The notes under the pieces were generated by a model, which was given only the letters and a program-made list of their open reading frames with translations, did not search any database and was not told where the DNA came from. DNA of 64,000 bases from Brachycybe producta (taxonomy: Eukaryota; Arthropoda; Diplopoda; Playtdesmida; Andrognathidae), in assembly GCA_036925085.1 (NCBI GenBank), contig JAUPFP010000066.1, forward strand, positions 744,001-808,000. The letters run 5' to 3'. The position numbers were made by a program, and so were the translations under genes. Positions 1-14,700 of the stretch are shown piece by piece (within the stretch, counting starts at the first letter, position 1; the number at the start of each line of letters is the position of its first letter).

Positions 1-754
1 AAGGGAAGGGAAGAGATTATTATTATGGTTTTTTTTTCGGCAATGAAATGTAAATGACGACCTGTAGGCGTCCTGTGTTCTTGCTGCTGCTGTAACTTTT
101 TTTTTTCTCTCTCTTTTCTCCCCTTCTTTCACCTGGCGTTTTTTTTTTCTTTCCTTTGATGATGAAAGAGAGAGAGAATTACTCTTTTGACTGACTTGAC
201 TACCTGTGGATAACTTTCTACCTTTCTTGAGTCATTGAATAGAGTTGGGGATGGAGTAAGAGGGGAGAGAAGGGGAGGGGCTTCATTATTCAATTCTTTT
301 ACCTTTTCATATTATAGTAAAAGACAGGACTGACTCTAAAGTCGAGCAACAAACAACAGGTGTGTCTAGTCTCAGATTTCTTTTTTTTTTAGAGAACTTA
401 TAACAAGAAGGGAGAGAGAGGGAAAAGAAACAACAATGGATAGTAGTAGGCTTATTTTGTTCGGTTTCAAACGGATTTATTTGAATTTATATCGTCGGAT
501 ATAAAACTTTTTCTGATGTTGTTTCTGTTATGTTTTTCGCGACGAAAAAAGTTTTGATTTCGCTCGGAAAAAAGTTTTGATTTCGCTCGGAAAAACGTTT
601 TGATTTCGCCGGCAGAAAAAGTTTTGATTTCGCGGCGAAGATAGAGAGAGAGAGGGAGAAAAGTTTTTTTGGTTTTGCGCGAGAAAAGTTTTTTTTTTTG
701 CAGCAGCAGCAGCAGCTTTTTTGGTCCGGTTGCTTGAAAAAACGGCCGCTAAAA
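1..754. other. 5' flank / 5' UTR of crumbs, AT-rich
   Basis: No gene is recognisable here. The stretch has poly-T runs, GA/AG-rich purine blocks (for example near 165-175, 405-425 and 645-660) and the short tandem repeat listed at 541-640. It lies directly upstream of the inferred signal-peptide exon, so it probably contains the crumbs promoter and 5' UTR. I cannot point to a TATA box or initiator with confidence. Confidence 0.4.
541..640 (+). repeat. Short tandem repeat in the crumbs 5' flank
   Basis: About four imperfect copies of a unit of roughly 22-28 bp with the core GTTTTGATTTCGC, separated by GG/CGG and A-runs. The minus-strand reading gives a low-complexity open frame that is not a gene. 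The position is about 115 bp upstream of the inferred crumbs ATG, so the repeat may lie in the 5' UTR. Confidence 0.6.
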
Positions 755-959
755 ATGTCAAGAGATTGGAATTTTAACCAAATTTTAGCTATTATGATGA
801 GAAAAAGGATTTTATTATTGACCAGTTGGTGGTTGTGGTGGTGGACGACGATTCTAGTGTTTTTGTCTGTGATTTCGATTGTTCACTGTGAAGTACTTGA
901 CCGTGAACAATTGACACCTACTACTACTACTATTACTACTACGGTTTCTCAAGTTCAGT
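755..959 (+). CDS. crb: crb exon 1: signal peptide and linker
   Basis: The ATG at 755 (alternatives in frame at 794 and 797) starts a basic N-region (MMRKR) followed by a long Leu/Trp/Ile/Val core ending IVHC, a good secretory signal, then a Thr-rich linker ([10 protein letters not shown]). The exon ends CAGT with a strong GTAAGT donor at 960, leaving one base of a codon. Exon 2 starts with two bases and the joined codon is TGT (Cys), giving ...VQ-C-TSQNC. The match in phase and in content (signal peptide before EGF repeats) is why I assign this distant exon to crb. The 20-kb gap keeps it an inference. Confidence 0.75.
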
Positions 960-3900
960 GTAAGTTGGTTAGGGTTTTACATAATTGACATTCTTTAGTA
1001 AGTTTTGAAAAGTTGTGCGGTTTTTTTTTAAATAGTGAAAACCGTTTAACACGAAATATATTATTTTTAATCTTGTGGTTTCATTAGAAAAAGCATACAA
1101 ATACAAATTTTTTACCACGAAAAAATAACCTGGCGGCCTTTTTTTCCATTTCGTGTTAAAAGGTTTCCACTGTAGTTAATTAACTACACCTCAAAAAAAA
1201 AAAAGGTGTGGTAACTGGTAAGATTTTGTCGGGAAATTCCGAAAAAAGTCTAGGGAAAAGTAGAGAATTTAAGGTTTATAAACGCTTCTCTCTCCAGCCG
1301 TGATTATTCTCTTTTCAGGTGCGAAATGAATAGATATTAGAATCTGGAATTTGTTTTTACAAACTAGAAGGTGTAGCGTTAATATCTTTCAAAATAAGCT
1401 TTTCATTTGAAGTTGAAAATAGCCCAACTTTAAGCAGGCGTTTTTTTTTTTTTTTTTTTTTTTTGAAATTTTCTCTAAAAAGTTTATTTTAAAAGATATT
1501 AAACATAAAAATGCCCATGAGTAGTTGAGCTACAATTCTAGTTTCGAAAACACTTTCTAGTTTCTGTTAATTTTGCTCCTGAAAAGACAGAATAATCAGG
1601 AGTTCGAAAAGAAGCATATTTATAGGTGGTTCATTTTGAAGCTAACGATAATTGTCTTGGAAATATCCGGCATATTTTTTCGTGTTAAAAGAATTGTCAT
1701 GTTATTTTAAGGGACCGCAAAGAAAATAATTCTTGTTAAACGGTTTTTTACCTGTAGTTTTTTTTTAAATTCTGATTTTAGTAAAACATTTTTATTAATT
1801 GTTTTAAAGAAATATTATTTATGAAAATTATTTTAACTTCTTATTAAAACGACTACTGAAACTTCACTGCTAAACTACAATAAATGCTAATAATTTTCTG
1901 AACTAACGAAAATAGAAAAAGGCTAAAGTTCTGTTTAGCTCTTTTTGTTTACATTAATTTTATGCTGAGTTCCTAAAATGCCACCGTTGAATAAAAAAAA
2001 AAGTACTTTTCGGTGTCACTTAATTTGCATACAAGTGACAATGGAATTGTATGAATGACACGGATTTTAAATATTTTTTTTTCCTGTTGGCTCAGTGGTT
2101 TGAACTTTGTTGAAAGCAATTTCATGAAGGAGAAAGAAAAAACAATTCAAAGTTGGTTTAAAAAAATGGCATGTCAATGAAATTGCAAAAAAATATTTTT
2201 ATGAAGTTTGATCTTTTTTTTTCTCGAATTATCAGATAGTTTATTTTTCATATTATGGGCGAAAGTAATTATTAGGGTGGTGAGACCAGGCTATAGTGCA
2301 GAACAACGAACAAAACATTGTTTGCGAACAGTGTGGACGATTTTCCCGAACATATCTCTTAACATATTTTGTTCGGCCTCGATCCACCAGTTGTCGATTT
2401 TTGCCGGTCACATCACAGGTTGTTTGTGTTCGGACAAGGTGTAGTTTGTATGTCCCGGCGAACATTTCTTCGAACATCCAGTCATTGGCGGTTCTGAACA
2501 CGTTGTGAACATGTTCACATGTTCGTATGTTCGATGTTCTGGTCGCTGTAGCCATAAGTTCAAAGTTTGGACTTTTATGGCCACATCGACCAGAACAACG
2601 AACATGTTCTTTGGAAATGGTCGTGAACATGTTCACGACCGAATATAAGCCTATAGGCTTACGTTCGTCTGAGAAACCGAAGCCGGTTTAAACTTTTAGA
2701 TTTTGCTTAGTCAAGAGTGCTGGAAATCAACCTCAAACGTGCCTTAAGAAGCATTAGCATGTGCTAAACTCAAGGACCAAAACTCATGTTAGTAAAGTTG
2801 GGTCCACATGTAAGGAACAGGTGCGAGCGAGTAGAGCCAACAGAAACGTAAAGCTTCGTATACATTTGAGCACGAACGCGAACGGGTGAGAACACACGTA
2901 AATTATGCTTCATGTGTGAAATGTTCATTCCGAATGATTCAATGAACCGAGGCAGCTTGAAGTGCCGATCCGTTCTGTTAAGGATGTTTCAGTTATTCAA
3001 CATACTTTGATCATTTGCAAATACGGATGTTCACCAAGCTGGTAACTAGTTTGCATACGGCGAACCAACTGCCTCTAGCCGAGGAATATGTCGTCGGGCA
3101 AAAGCCGTCTATACGCCGAACTTTCCTTTGAAAAACTGACAATGAGAGTGGCTCGGATTCGCAGCAGATCCGCACGACTTCAGGCCGGCCGGGATTGCCA
3201 TGGATCGACGTACTTCTGTGTTCTGACCCCTCCCTCGTTCGCGTTAGTCCTCAGGGGTATACGAAGCTTAAGCTGACGAACAAACACACACAAACGATTG
3301 CATACAAGTAAAGAATGTTGAATTCGCATATATTCGTTGATGGTTCCACACAGCGGTCAGTTTCTAGTATATTAGAGGTTTTACTTTCACAACTATAGTA
3401 TACGCTCGTATACGAATGCGAACGAACACAAACGACATCTTCTTTTGAAGTACTGGCAAGTGACGGATCGCTGTTCATGGTGTTCGTTTTGGTTCGTCGA
3501 CGTGTTCGATGTTAATGTTCGTTCATGTTGGTTCGTTAGAACAGTCCAAGGGAACATGTCCAAAGGAAACCCAAACGAATGTGCTCGTGTGCTCGCCAAG
3601 ACAAACACGTCCGAGCATCACGAACAGCGATTCGTTGCTTGTCGGCACTTTCGCTTGCCGCTGTTTATTCGTGTTTGCTTGCGTACGCTTCCGTTTGTTC
3701 TGCTCGTTCGTGCTTTATAATCTAAAGTGTGTGAGTTTACCACTACCGTTGACTTAAGCTTTCATTAAGAATACAATCGAAAATATGAAATGCTAGCTAG
3801 CTGAGCGAGTTCTTGAGTTAAGCACTTGCCTAGTTTTGTTGTGCCAAGGCTCAGTTATCATTACCCATCAAGGTTAGCCCCCCCCCCCCCCCATAAAAGT

Positions 3901-6900
3901 TGCTGCTAAAAGAAGTTTACGGTTTAAAAACCTTTCAGAAAAAAGGGGGGTAGGTTGGGGGTTAAGGTTTATGTTACCCTCATTTTATTTTTCCATGGAA
4001 GAAGGGATTTAGAGACAGGTGATGGACTCTGTTCTGTGAAGCGGAAATACGACAGGAAGTAAGGTTAGAAGAGAGAGAGAGAGAAAAAAAATCAAACGAT
4101 TTTTTTGGTGCATTTGGAAAATCAGAGGATTTTTTAATGTTATTGTTTTGTGTTGATCTGGTTTTGTTTTGTTGTTTTTTTTACTACAAAGCTGTAAATG
4201 TAGAGCAGATTTGTGTTTTATTTACGCTTGTGAACCTTATGTTTTATTAAACAAATGATGAAACTTTTGAGATTATTTTAAATATTTATTCTGAGCTGAA
4301 GTTGTCCTATTTTTATTTTGTTTTAAAAAAATTTTTTTTTTTGCAATCTCAAACTAAAATGATACACAACAGATTATTTTGTGTTAAAATTTTAATTGTT
4401 GGCTATATTTGAAAGGTGTCAAATGGTAATTATTTCTATTGAGTATTAATTAGGTCTGATATCAGCCACGTTCTGTTATTTATCGATTTATCTTGCACGT
4501 TTATATGGGATATAAGTAGGGATGGGACATTTCGAATCCACGAATCCCGTGAATCTTGAAAAATATTCGAGATTCGAAAACTCGAATCTTCGCGCTTTTT
4601 TTCGTCTTTCGAATCTTGCGAATCCTACCCTTAAAAAAAACTGTTAAAAACTTTGGTAAAATTAGTTTTAACTCCAATTAACGTCCAATAGAAGCGTTCA
4701 CTAATAAAAAAAACCCGGCGATTGTTGCCATTTCGGTGGTATCCGGATCACCAATACTACCTTGTTGCGACCCTGAGTGCACACACTTTTTTCAATTTAT
4801 TATTAATAATTTAATATTTAATATTATTTCATTTATTTGTATCTTGTTAATGAATAAATATAGGATTCTCATATGATAGATTCGTGATCCTTTTAGGATT
4901 CGGATTCGAGAAAATTTAGGATTCGTCCCACCTCTAGTAAGTATCTACAATATGCTCGTCACGATAAATTCGCTGTAATAATCATGGAAAATAACAACAG
5001 CAGGAATGCGCTGGGTTCGAGCTGATAGTCAGGCGTTGTACTCGGTTGAGTTGAATTGTTTGTAGTTAAAAGTGGATGAATTTCTAAGTTGGACAAAATC
5101 TGACCTAAACTGAGCTAAAAAGTAAAACACACTGAACAAGAATTTTTATAATGGCTAAGAACACAAACAACTAAACAAGGATCAGAAGAATAATAAACAA
5201 GAGACTTGACCAGAAGTTCAGAACTAAGCTTAAAGTTTGCCACATAATTAATGATCGTAGTTAATGATTGATGTTAATTTTCATGTTAATGTTGACTTGG
5301 ACTAAGTTGAAACTGAGCTGAAATTATCTGGAAACAAAATGCTGAGCTGAAATTATCTGTAAACGAAATGCTGAGCTGAAATTATCTGTAAACGAAATGC
5401 TGAGCTGAAATTATCTGTAAACGAAATGCTGAGCTGAAATTATCTGTAAACGAAATGCTGAGCTGAAATTATCTGTAAACGAAATGCTGAGCTGAAATTA
5501 TCTGTAAACGAAATGCTGAGCTGAAATTATCTGGAAACGAAATGCTGAGCTGAAATTATCTGGAAACGAAATGCTGAGCTGAAATTATCTGGAAACGAAA
5601 TGCGAAGCTAAATTTAGCAAGTAATGAAATGCAAAGCTGAATTTAGCAAGTAATGAAATGCAAAGCTGAATTTAGCAAGTAATGAAATGCAAAGCTGAAT
5701 TTAGCAAGTAATGAAATGCGAAGCTGAATTTAGCAAGTAATGAAATGCGAAGCTGAATTTAGCAAGTAATGAAATGCGAAGCTGAATTTAGCAAGTAATG
5801 AAATGCGAAGCTGAATTTAGCAAGTAATGAAATGCGAAGCTGAATTTAGCAAGTAATGAAATGCGAAGCTGAATTTAGCAAGTAATGAAATGCGAAGCTG
5901 AATTTAGCAAGTAATGAAATGCGAAGCTGAAATTAGCTGAAAACGAAACACTGAGCTTAAAATTAGCTATAAACAAAATGCTGAGATAAATTTAGCTAGA
6001 AACAAAAAAAAATGCTAAACTAAATTTAGCTTCTTGAAACAAATATATAAAATTGTGGCCAATAAATAAGCTGTGTGTGCCAATTAGGTGTCTGAAGTCG
6101 TTCAAGTATGAAGTTGTAGTCTCTAGGTCTGTACATTTTCTAAATGACAGAAAACTATTCTATTGTTTTGGCTTTCAAGGGAAGAATGGGTGGTGTGGAA
6201 GAAAAGGGGGTCGTAATTAAATATTCAAGTTGTCAATATATTTGAGACTTTCAATTCGTGGTGGTTCCTGTTGGTGTCTTGCTGCTTGTTGTTGTTGTTA
6301 TGGTGAAATTTCGGGAAGGTTAAACTCTTGACAGACATAGAATATAATGGAGTTTCAGAATATAAAATTCGCATGGGAAAAACCTATTAAAAGTTGAGAA
6401 GAAAAAAAAAAAAACGTTTGGAGGTAGAAAAGGTAACTCTTGTAATGGATGGTGTGTATGAGAAGGGGGAGGGGGGGAAGGGGATAAAAAAAAGAATTAT
6501 AATGGATGAAAGTATTTTCCCATGTCCATATTTCCTGCAGGGTTCGTGTGTTAATGTTCATTTTTGGAAAAAAAAAAGTGGGGTTCTGGCTTTTTATATT
6601 TGAGGTTATAATGGAATAATAGCATTGTTCTTAGCACACAATATTTTTAATAGTTTTCCGTTATGATGTGACATGATTATGATTGTGAATCGGACATGAA
6701 TTTTGTTTAATATAAATGCAAGCTAAAAATGAACTTTTAATACAATTAAACAAAAAAAAAAGACATGTAGTCTAATTTAGCTTTTTGTTCTTCAGTAGAA
6801 CTGTTCTCCAGTATTGATTTCTAATTTGGGGGAACCCCCCTTCTATGAGAATAAATTGGTTCTATACATGTTGTTGTCCCATTGAGAAAAAAAAATTCAA

Positions 6901-9900
6901 TTTAAATTATTTGTCTTTTTTTTTTTCAAAGAAAAGGAAGAAACAAAAAATTAGTGCACTTTGCTGAGTGTGTTGTTGAAGGTTGAAGTGGCCTCAAAAG
7001 TGAGCCGTCAACTGGAACATAATTTCAGATAGTTTTTGAACTTCTTTGGGTGCATTTGAGAACTCAGTGTAGTGTATTATGATTGCTTTTTTTTTAAATG
7101 ACTCGAGGAGTCTTTTAAAAACGTCAGGTAGTTTGAAATGGACTTCAGCCACTATTGTAGCAAAATAGTGAAACGGGCGATTCGGAGTAGAGGCCCCATG
7201 GGCTTTGTTGGCCTATTTGGCTTTGTGGGCCTGATGGGCTTCATGGGCTGGGCCCAGTATAAAGTCTCATGGGCTGGGCAGGGCTGGGGTTCGAATTTTT
7301 ACACAATGTGTAGGTCTCTAATCCGGAACTACGCCAGCTTGTTGCTGCTGCTAAGCTGAAACTACAAATAGACTTATACTAAAGCTCGTGAACGATTGCA
7401 AGCAAAGTTTCCACTTTTCAAGCGGCAAGCTAGTTAGCTTGCTTAACTATCAGCCTTTCTCTCATGGATTGTAGTTAAGCCCGCTTAAGTAAAGCTCGAC
7501 TTGAGACACATCATTACGATCCATGGAGACAGGTGACTCCCGCCTGAAATAATCTCAAGACTGTCTTGGAAATAAAAAAAAAACTACCTTTTCCAGCTGG
7601 CATTAACCCCCATGACAACATCGTCTTAATTCAAGCTTCAATTCATGGAAATGCAACAATCTTAAGCCAATACTTTAGCTTCACTAAAGCTGCTTTATCC
7701 AAGCCTATCTTGAGACCGAACGCTGTATATGTTGTATACATAATGCCAGCAACGTTTTCTATTTGCTTCCTTATTGGTTCTTATTTGTCACATGTTATGT
7801 GCCATGCAAGCTTGAAACATCAGCAAATGAAGCTCATGCAGATTGCTAGCTTGTCATGTAGCAAACAACGGCGCTTGGATACATGTTGTAACTGATGTTA
7901 ATATAACATGTATTTAAACACAAGCTTAAGGTTTGCTTACAATTTTTCATGCGTCGTGGACTCAGCAACAAAAGCGTCTTCATGTAGTTTAGTTAAATTC
8001 AAGTTCAATTGCTAAGTACTTGAATTAGAACCTATAAGTCGAAATAAATTCGTCTCTTGAAAAGGTGTTTATTATTATAGAAAGTGTCACAAGTTGACAC
8101 CTTTATCCAACGATTTAAAGGATTTCAGTTTAAAAATCACAGCTCTGAATCTTATCATAAAAAAAAGTCTGGTTTATGTCAACATTTTATTTTTCCCTTT
8201 GGAAATGTTTAAAAATAACAATTGAAACCAAAAAAAAACAACAACGGGATTTTGTTTGTACACAAATTTGTTTACAGTGTGTGTGTATTTATCAAAATGA
8301 TAACATTGTGAAAAATATTTTTGTCAGTTCCACTCAATTTGGGTGTGCATTAAAGCGGAAGTAAAGTGATCCTCACCTGCCTGAAATGAAATACTTGTAC
8401 TTATGTATTTATGGGTGGTGGTGGGTGAGGTAGAAATGAGTAAGAGGTGAATTGTGTAAAGGGGAGGGGAGGGAGGAGGTGGAAGGGCATTGTCCTCACT
8501 GTGGTGGTATCATTTGTAATATAACAATGGTTATATATTTTATTTTTCCAATTTCATTGTAGTCTTCATCTTGTGGCACTTATTATCTTATCATTAGAAA
8601 CTCAGAAAAAAATAATATACCCCGTATATAAATATGGCTGACTGTTCGCCTATTTTTGATAATATCAATGGTGATAATAATAATAAAAAATACATTTTAA
8701 ATTGTTTGATAAGCAATTAAGTGGGTGAAGGAAATTGGTGAGGAAGTAGATGTTTTTTAAAACAAAGAAATGCTAAGGGAGGTTTAATCTTGAACAAGAG
8801 CACTAAAAGTAAACACCAAAGACGAACTGAACTTGGGAAAGTTAAATAGTTTAACTGAAAAACTTAACCAAACCTAAGCTAAACTTGCTGAGTGCTACTT
8901 TTGTGCAACAACTAGCTTCTCTTGAAGCCAGGGTTAAAAGGAGCTAGCTAGTCTTGAAGAGTGCTAGCTAAGTTTGAAGACTCGAAGACAGCTAACTGGA
9001 CACAAAGGCAGCTAGCCGCACTCGAAGGCAGGTAGCCACACTTCAAGAAAGGTAGCTTAAAGTGCTAGATTTCAAGAATGACAGCTTCCAGCTAGACTTG
9101 AAGAAAGGTAGCTTCCAGCTAGACTTGAAGAAAGGTAGCTTCCAGCTAGACTTGAAGAAAGGTAGCTTCCAGCTAGACTTGAAGAAAGGTAGCTTCCAGC
9201 TAGACTTGAAGAAAGGTAGCTTCCAGCTAGACTTGAAGAAGGGTAGCTTCCAGCTAGACTTGAAGAAGGGTAGCTTCCAGCTAGACTTGAAGAAGGGTAG
9301 CTTCCAGCAAGACGTGAAGAAGGGTAGCTTCCAGCAAGACGTGAAGAAGGGTAGCTTCCAGCAAGACGTGAAGAAGGGTAGCTTCCAGCAAGACGTGAAG
9401 AAGGGTAGCTTCCAGCTAGACTTGAAGAAGGGTAGCTTCCAGCTAGACTTGAAGAAGGGTAGCTTCCAGCTAGACTTGAAGAAGGGTAGCTTCCAGCTAG
9501 ACTTGAAGAAGGGTAGCTTCCAGCTAGACGTGAAGAAGGGTAGCTTCCAGCTAGACGTGAAGAAGGGTAGCTTCCAGCTAGACGTGAAGAAGGGTAGCTT
9601 CCAGCTAGACGTGAAGAAGGGTAGCTTCCAGCTAGACGTGAAGAAGGGTAGCTTCCAGCTAGACGTGAAGAAGGGTAGCTTCCAGCTAGACGTGAAGAAG
9701 GGTAGCTTCCAGCTAGACGTGAAGAAGGGTTAGCTTTCAGCAAGACGTGAAGAAGGGTTAGCTTTCAGCAAGACGTGAAGAAGGGTTAGCTTTCAGCAAG
9801 ACGTGAAGAAGGGTTAGCTTTCAGCAAGACGTGAAGAAGGGTTAGCTTTCAGCAAGACTTGAAGAAAAGGGTAGCTTCCAGCAAGACTTGAAGAAAAGGG

Positions 9901-11732
9901 TAGCTTCCAGCAAGACTTGAAGAAAAGGGTAGCTTCCAGCAAGACTTGAAGAAAAGGGTAGCTTCCAGCAAGACTTGAAGAAAAGGGTAGCTTCCAGCTA
10001 GACTTGAAGAAAAGGGTAGCTTCCAGCTAGACTTGAAGAAAAGGGTAGCTTCCAGCTAGACTTGAAGAAAAGGGTAGCTTCCAGCTAGACTTGAAGAAAA
10101 GGGTAGCTTCCAGCTAGACTTGAAGAAAAGGGTAGCTTCCAGCTAGACTTGAAGAAAAGGGTAGCTTCCAGCTAGACTTGAAGAAAAGGGTAGCTTCCAG
10201 CTAGACTTGAAGAAAAGGGTAGCTTCCAGCTAGACTTGAAGAAAAGGGTAGCTTCCAGCTAGACTTGAAGAAAAGGGTAGCTTCCAGCTAGACTTGAAGA
10301 AAAGGGTAGCTTCCAGCTAGACTTGAAGAAAAGGGTAGCTTCCAGCTAGACTTGAAGAAAAGGGTAGCTTCCAGCTAGACTTGAAGAAAAGGGTAGCTTC
10401 CAGCTAGACTTGAAGAAAAGGGTAGCTTCCAGCTAGACTTGAAGAAAAGGGTAGCTTCCAGCTAGACTTGAAGAAAAGGGTAGCTTCCAGCTAGACTTGA
10501 AGAAAAGGGTAGCTTCCAGCTAGACTTGAAGAAAAGGGTAGCTTCCAGCTAGACTTGAAGAAAAGGGTAGCTTCCAGCTAGACTTGAAGAAAAGGGTAGC
10601 TTCCAGCTAGACTTGAAGAAAAGGGTAGCTTCCAGCTAGACTTGAAGAAAAGGGTAGCTTCCAGCTAGACTTGAAGAAAAGGGTAGCTTCCAGCTAGACT
10701 TGAAGAAAAGGGTAGCTTCCAGCTAGACTTGAAGAAAAGGGTAGCTTCCAGCTAGACTTGAAGAAAAGGGTAGCTTCCAGCTAGACTTGAAGAAAAGGGT
10801 AGCTTCCAGCTAGACTTGAAGAAAAGGGTAGCTTCTAGCTAGTCTTGAAGATTAATGGCTATATTTGTACTTGCAGCTAGACTTGACGAACCCTAGAGCT
10901 AAACTTGGAGAGCAAGATCTAAACTTCGAGCTTGAGGTATAGACTTGAAAGAGTTCTAAGTCGCTCTTTGAGACAAAAGGGGTTGGAAGCTAAGCTGAAA
11001 CTTTATAATTAAAAAAAAATATGCCAAATTAAAATGACAAACATAAATTTCATGTGTGTATAATTTATGTTCTGTAAGTGGAACGAGAAAGGGGTCAATT
11101 TACTTTCAGGCCAAAAAACCCTTGTAACGAAGAGAAGAAGAAGAAAAAAAAGGGAAAAGAAAACCCCTTAACTAATTTAAATTTCGAGATGAGTTGTTGT
11201 TACCCACAAATTACAGTGACTTTTTAAATTTTTTTTACATGTTTGAATGAATTGAAAACAATCAAAGATGGCCACCCACCCAACATTGTTTTATATCTAA
11301 TTATATTGCGTTTAGAAATGATTGATCCAAATAAGGTGATAACTTGCGATAAGGTCACCTGCGGTAACACAGGAATGGGTTACACATTGTAAACGAAATC
11401 AATCTTGATGAAATCACAATTATTGCATTTTTTTCTAAGCTCTTTTAACTTATCAATGTTATTATGATTAGATTTCTTTAGTTTTTTTTAAGGCTTTTAG
11501 GCGTAGGTTCAAATTATGATCTTGATCTAATTCTTTAGAAAAAATATTTGCAATTTTTATGAGAGATAAAAGAAAAAAAGGGGCTGGGAAACGTTTTTCT
11601 GCTGTTGGTGGAAAAATATGCAAATTGAAAGAGAACAATGGAATATAGAACTCTTGTGTTTATTCAGCATTACAACTGTTTTACACACTAGAAGAGTAAT
11701 CTATGATGAGTAACCGATGAGGATTTTTCTTT

Positions 11733-11764
<32 letters not shown>

Positions 11765-14700
11765 GAGTTTTTTTTAGAGGTGGGACGAATCCTAAATTTT
11801 CTCGAATCTAAATCCGAATTCTAAAAGGTTCTCGAATCCCTCATATACAATACAAATCTTATATTATTCATTAAGAAGATACAAATAAATGAAATAATAT
11901 TAAATATTAAATTAATAATAATAATAAAAAAAGTGTGGCACTCAGGGTCGCCACAAGGTGATATTGGTGATCCGGATGACCATAGAAATTGCAACAATCG
12001 CCGAGTTTTTTTTTTGTTAGTGAACGCTTCTATTGGACGTCAATGGAGTGAAAACTAATTTTACCAAAGTTTTTAAGTTTTTTTTTTACAGTTAGGATTC
12101 GAAAGACGAAAAAACGCGCGAAGATTCGAGTTTTCGAATCTCGAATATTGTTCCAGATTTGCGGGATTCGAATGGTCCATTCCTAGTTTATTTATTCTCC
12201 ATTTTAGTTTTTTTTATTTCAAGTTGGGCAAAAATGTGAAAGAAAGCTGCCGTATGTATGATCCTATTGCAGTGTTTCGGTGACGAGTGTGGAGTGTCGT
12301 CGCAATGTATTTTTTATTGATAAGACGCCAACCTTGGCACACAGACGACTTTTAAAACACTTTCCAACGTCTGTTTCTGGAAGGTGTTCGACCCAGAACG
12401 TGTTCGGTTTGAGCGACAACTCAATTTTATTTTGTCGCCCAAAAGTCTTTCAAAATTCGCTTCTTGTTGGCGTCTTTCCATAGAAAAAAATAAAAATACA
12501 TTACGATGACACATCCCCGCTACCTTCGACTCAGGGCCGTCTTAGGGCATGTCGTGGCCCTTGGGCACACAAAAATTGGGGGCCCCGTTGGATAGTAAAA
12601 GAAAGTGAATGACAAGAAAAGAACATTGAAATTTTCAATTTAGAAATGTTGACGGTAATTCTTAGTAGGTACCTAAGGTGTAGGTACCTAAAAATAGAAA
12701 AAAAATTTGAGTTCCTTTTTTTGTGTAAGCGAATATATCGGCCTTTCGGGGCCCCCGTGAGGTCGGGGGCCCTGGGCACGGGCCCCCCGTGAGGTCGGGG
12801 GCCCTGGGCACGGGCCCCCCGTGAGGTCGGGGGCCCCGAGCACGGGCCCCGTGTGCCCTTATGGTAAAGATGTTACTGCTTCGACTTTATTTTGATGCCG
12901 ATAAGTGTTTTCAAAGTCTCTTGCATGTCAGGATTGTTGCCTTTCCATAGAAAATACATTGCAATGACTCTCCTGATACCTTTGTGCAGAACCCTGTGAA
13001 GGGCAAACGAACAATATGTCGAATTCAATTTATTCAGTTAATAATCTGAAAATATTGAGTTAATACTAAAATATAATATAGAAACTATTCACATAATATT
13101 GATTTAGTATTTCAATTTAAAATATTAATAATAGTCAATTTTTATTTGGTTCGTGTCCTTAACCGGGTTCCGTATTAATTCACCTAAACACTTAAGGGCA
13201 AGTGCTTTTAGGACAATCATCCCTTTAGAGCAAGTGCTTTTAGGACAAACATTCCTTTAGAGCAAGTGCTTTTAGGACAAACATTCCTTTAGAGCAAGTG
13301 CTTTTAGGACAAACATCCCTTTAGAGCAAGTGCTTTTAGGACAAACATCCCTTTAGAGCAAGTGCTTTTAGGACAAACATCCCTTTAGAGCAAGTGCTTT
13401 TAGGACAAACATCCCTTTAGAGCAAGTGCTTTTAGGACAAACATCCCTTTAGAGCAAGTGCTTTTAGGACAAACATCCCTTTAGAGCAAGTGCTTTTAGG
13501 ACAAACATCCCTTTAGAGCAAGTGCTTTTAGGACAAACATCCCTTTAGAGCAAGTGCTTTTAGGACAAACATCCCTTTAGAGCAAGTGCTTTTAGGACAA
13601 ACATCCCTTTAGAGCAAGTGCTTTTAGGACAAACATCCCTTTAGAGCAAGTGCTTTTAGGACAAACATCCCTTTAGAGCAAGTGCTTTTAGGACAAACAT
13701 CCCTTTAGAGCAAGTGCTTTTAGGACAAACATCCCTTTAGAGCAAGTGCTTTTAGGACAAACATCCCTTTAGAGCAAGTGCTTTTAGGACAAACATTTCT
13801 TTAGAGCAAGTGCTTTTAGGACAAACATTTCTTTAGAGCAAGTGCTTTTAGGACAAATTTCTTTAGAGCAAGTGCTTTTAGGACAAATTTCTTTAGAGCA
13901 AGTGCTTTTAGGACAAACATCCCTTTAGAGCAAGTGCTTTTAGGACAAACATCCCTTTAGAGCAAGTGCTTTTAGGACAAACATCCCTTTAGAGCAAGTG
14001 CTTTTAGGACAAACATCCCTTTAGAGCAAGTGCTTTTAGGACAAACATCCCTTTAGAGCAAGTGCTTTTAGGACAAACATCCCTTTAGAGCAAGTGCTTT
14101 TAGGACAAACATCCCTTTAGAGCAAGTGCTTTTAGGACAAACATCCCTTTAGAGCAAGTGCTTTTAGGACAAACATCCCTTTAGAGCAAGTGCTTTTAGG
14201 ACAAACATCCCTTTAGAGCAAGTGCTTTTAGGACAAACATCCCTTTAGAGCAAGTGCTTTTAGGACAAACATCCCTTTAGAGCAAGTGCTTTTAGGACAA
14301 ACATCCCTTTAGAGCAAGTGCTTTTAGGACAAACATCCCTTTAGAGCAAGTGCTTTTAGGACAAACATCCCTTTAGAGCAAGTGCTTTTAGGACAAACAT
14401 CCCTTTAGAGCAAGTGCTTTTAGGACAAACATCCCTTTAGAGCAAGTGCTTTTAGGACAAACATCCCTTTAGAGCAAGTGCTTTTAGGACAAACATCCCT
14501 TTAGAGCAAGTGCTTTTAGGACAAACATTTCTTTAGAGCAAGTGCTTTTAGGACAAACATTTCTTTAGAGCAAGTGCTTTTAGGACAAACATTTCTTTAG
14601 AGCAAGTGCTTTTAGGACAAACATTTCTTTAGAGCAAGTGCTTTTAGGACAAACATTTCTTTAGAGCAAGTGCTTTTAGGACAAACATTTCTTTAGAGCA

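Noticed and set aside
7566..7895. 109-codon ORF in crb intron 1
   Set aside because: Begins at a non-ATG-supported position in repeat-like sequence, with no recognisable domain, signal or splice context.
9062..9743. Two overlapping 223-codon ORFs on opposite strands
   Set aside because: Both are the translation of a 27-bp minisatellite whose length is a multiple of three. The frame is lost as soon as the unit becomes 28-29 bp, and there are no splice signals or conserved domains.
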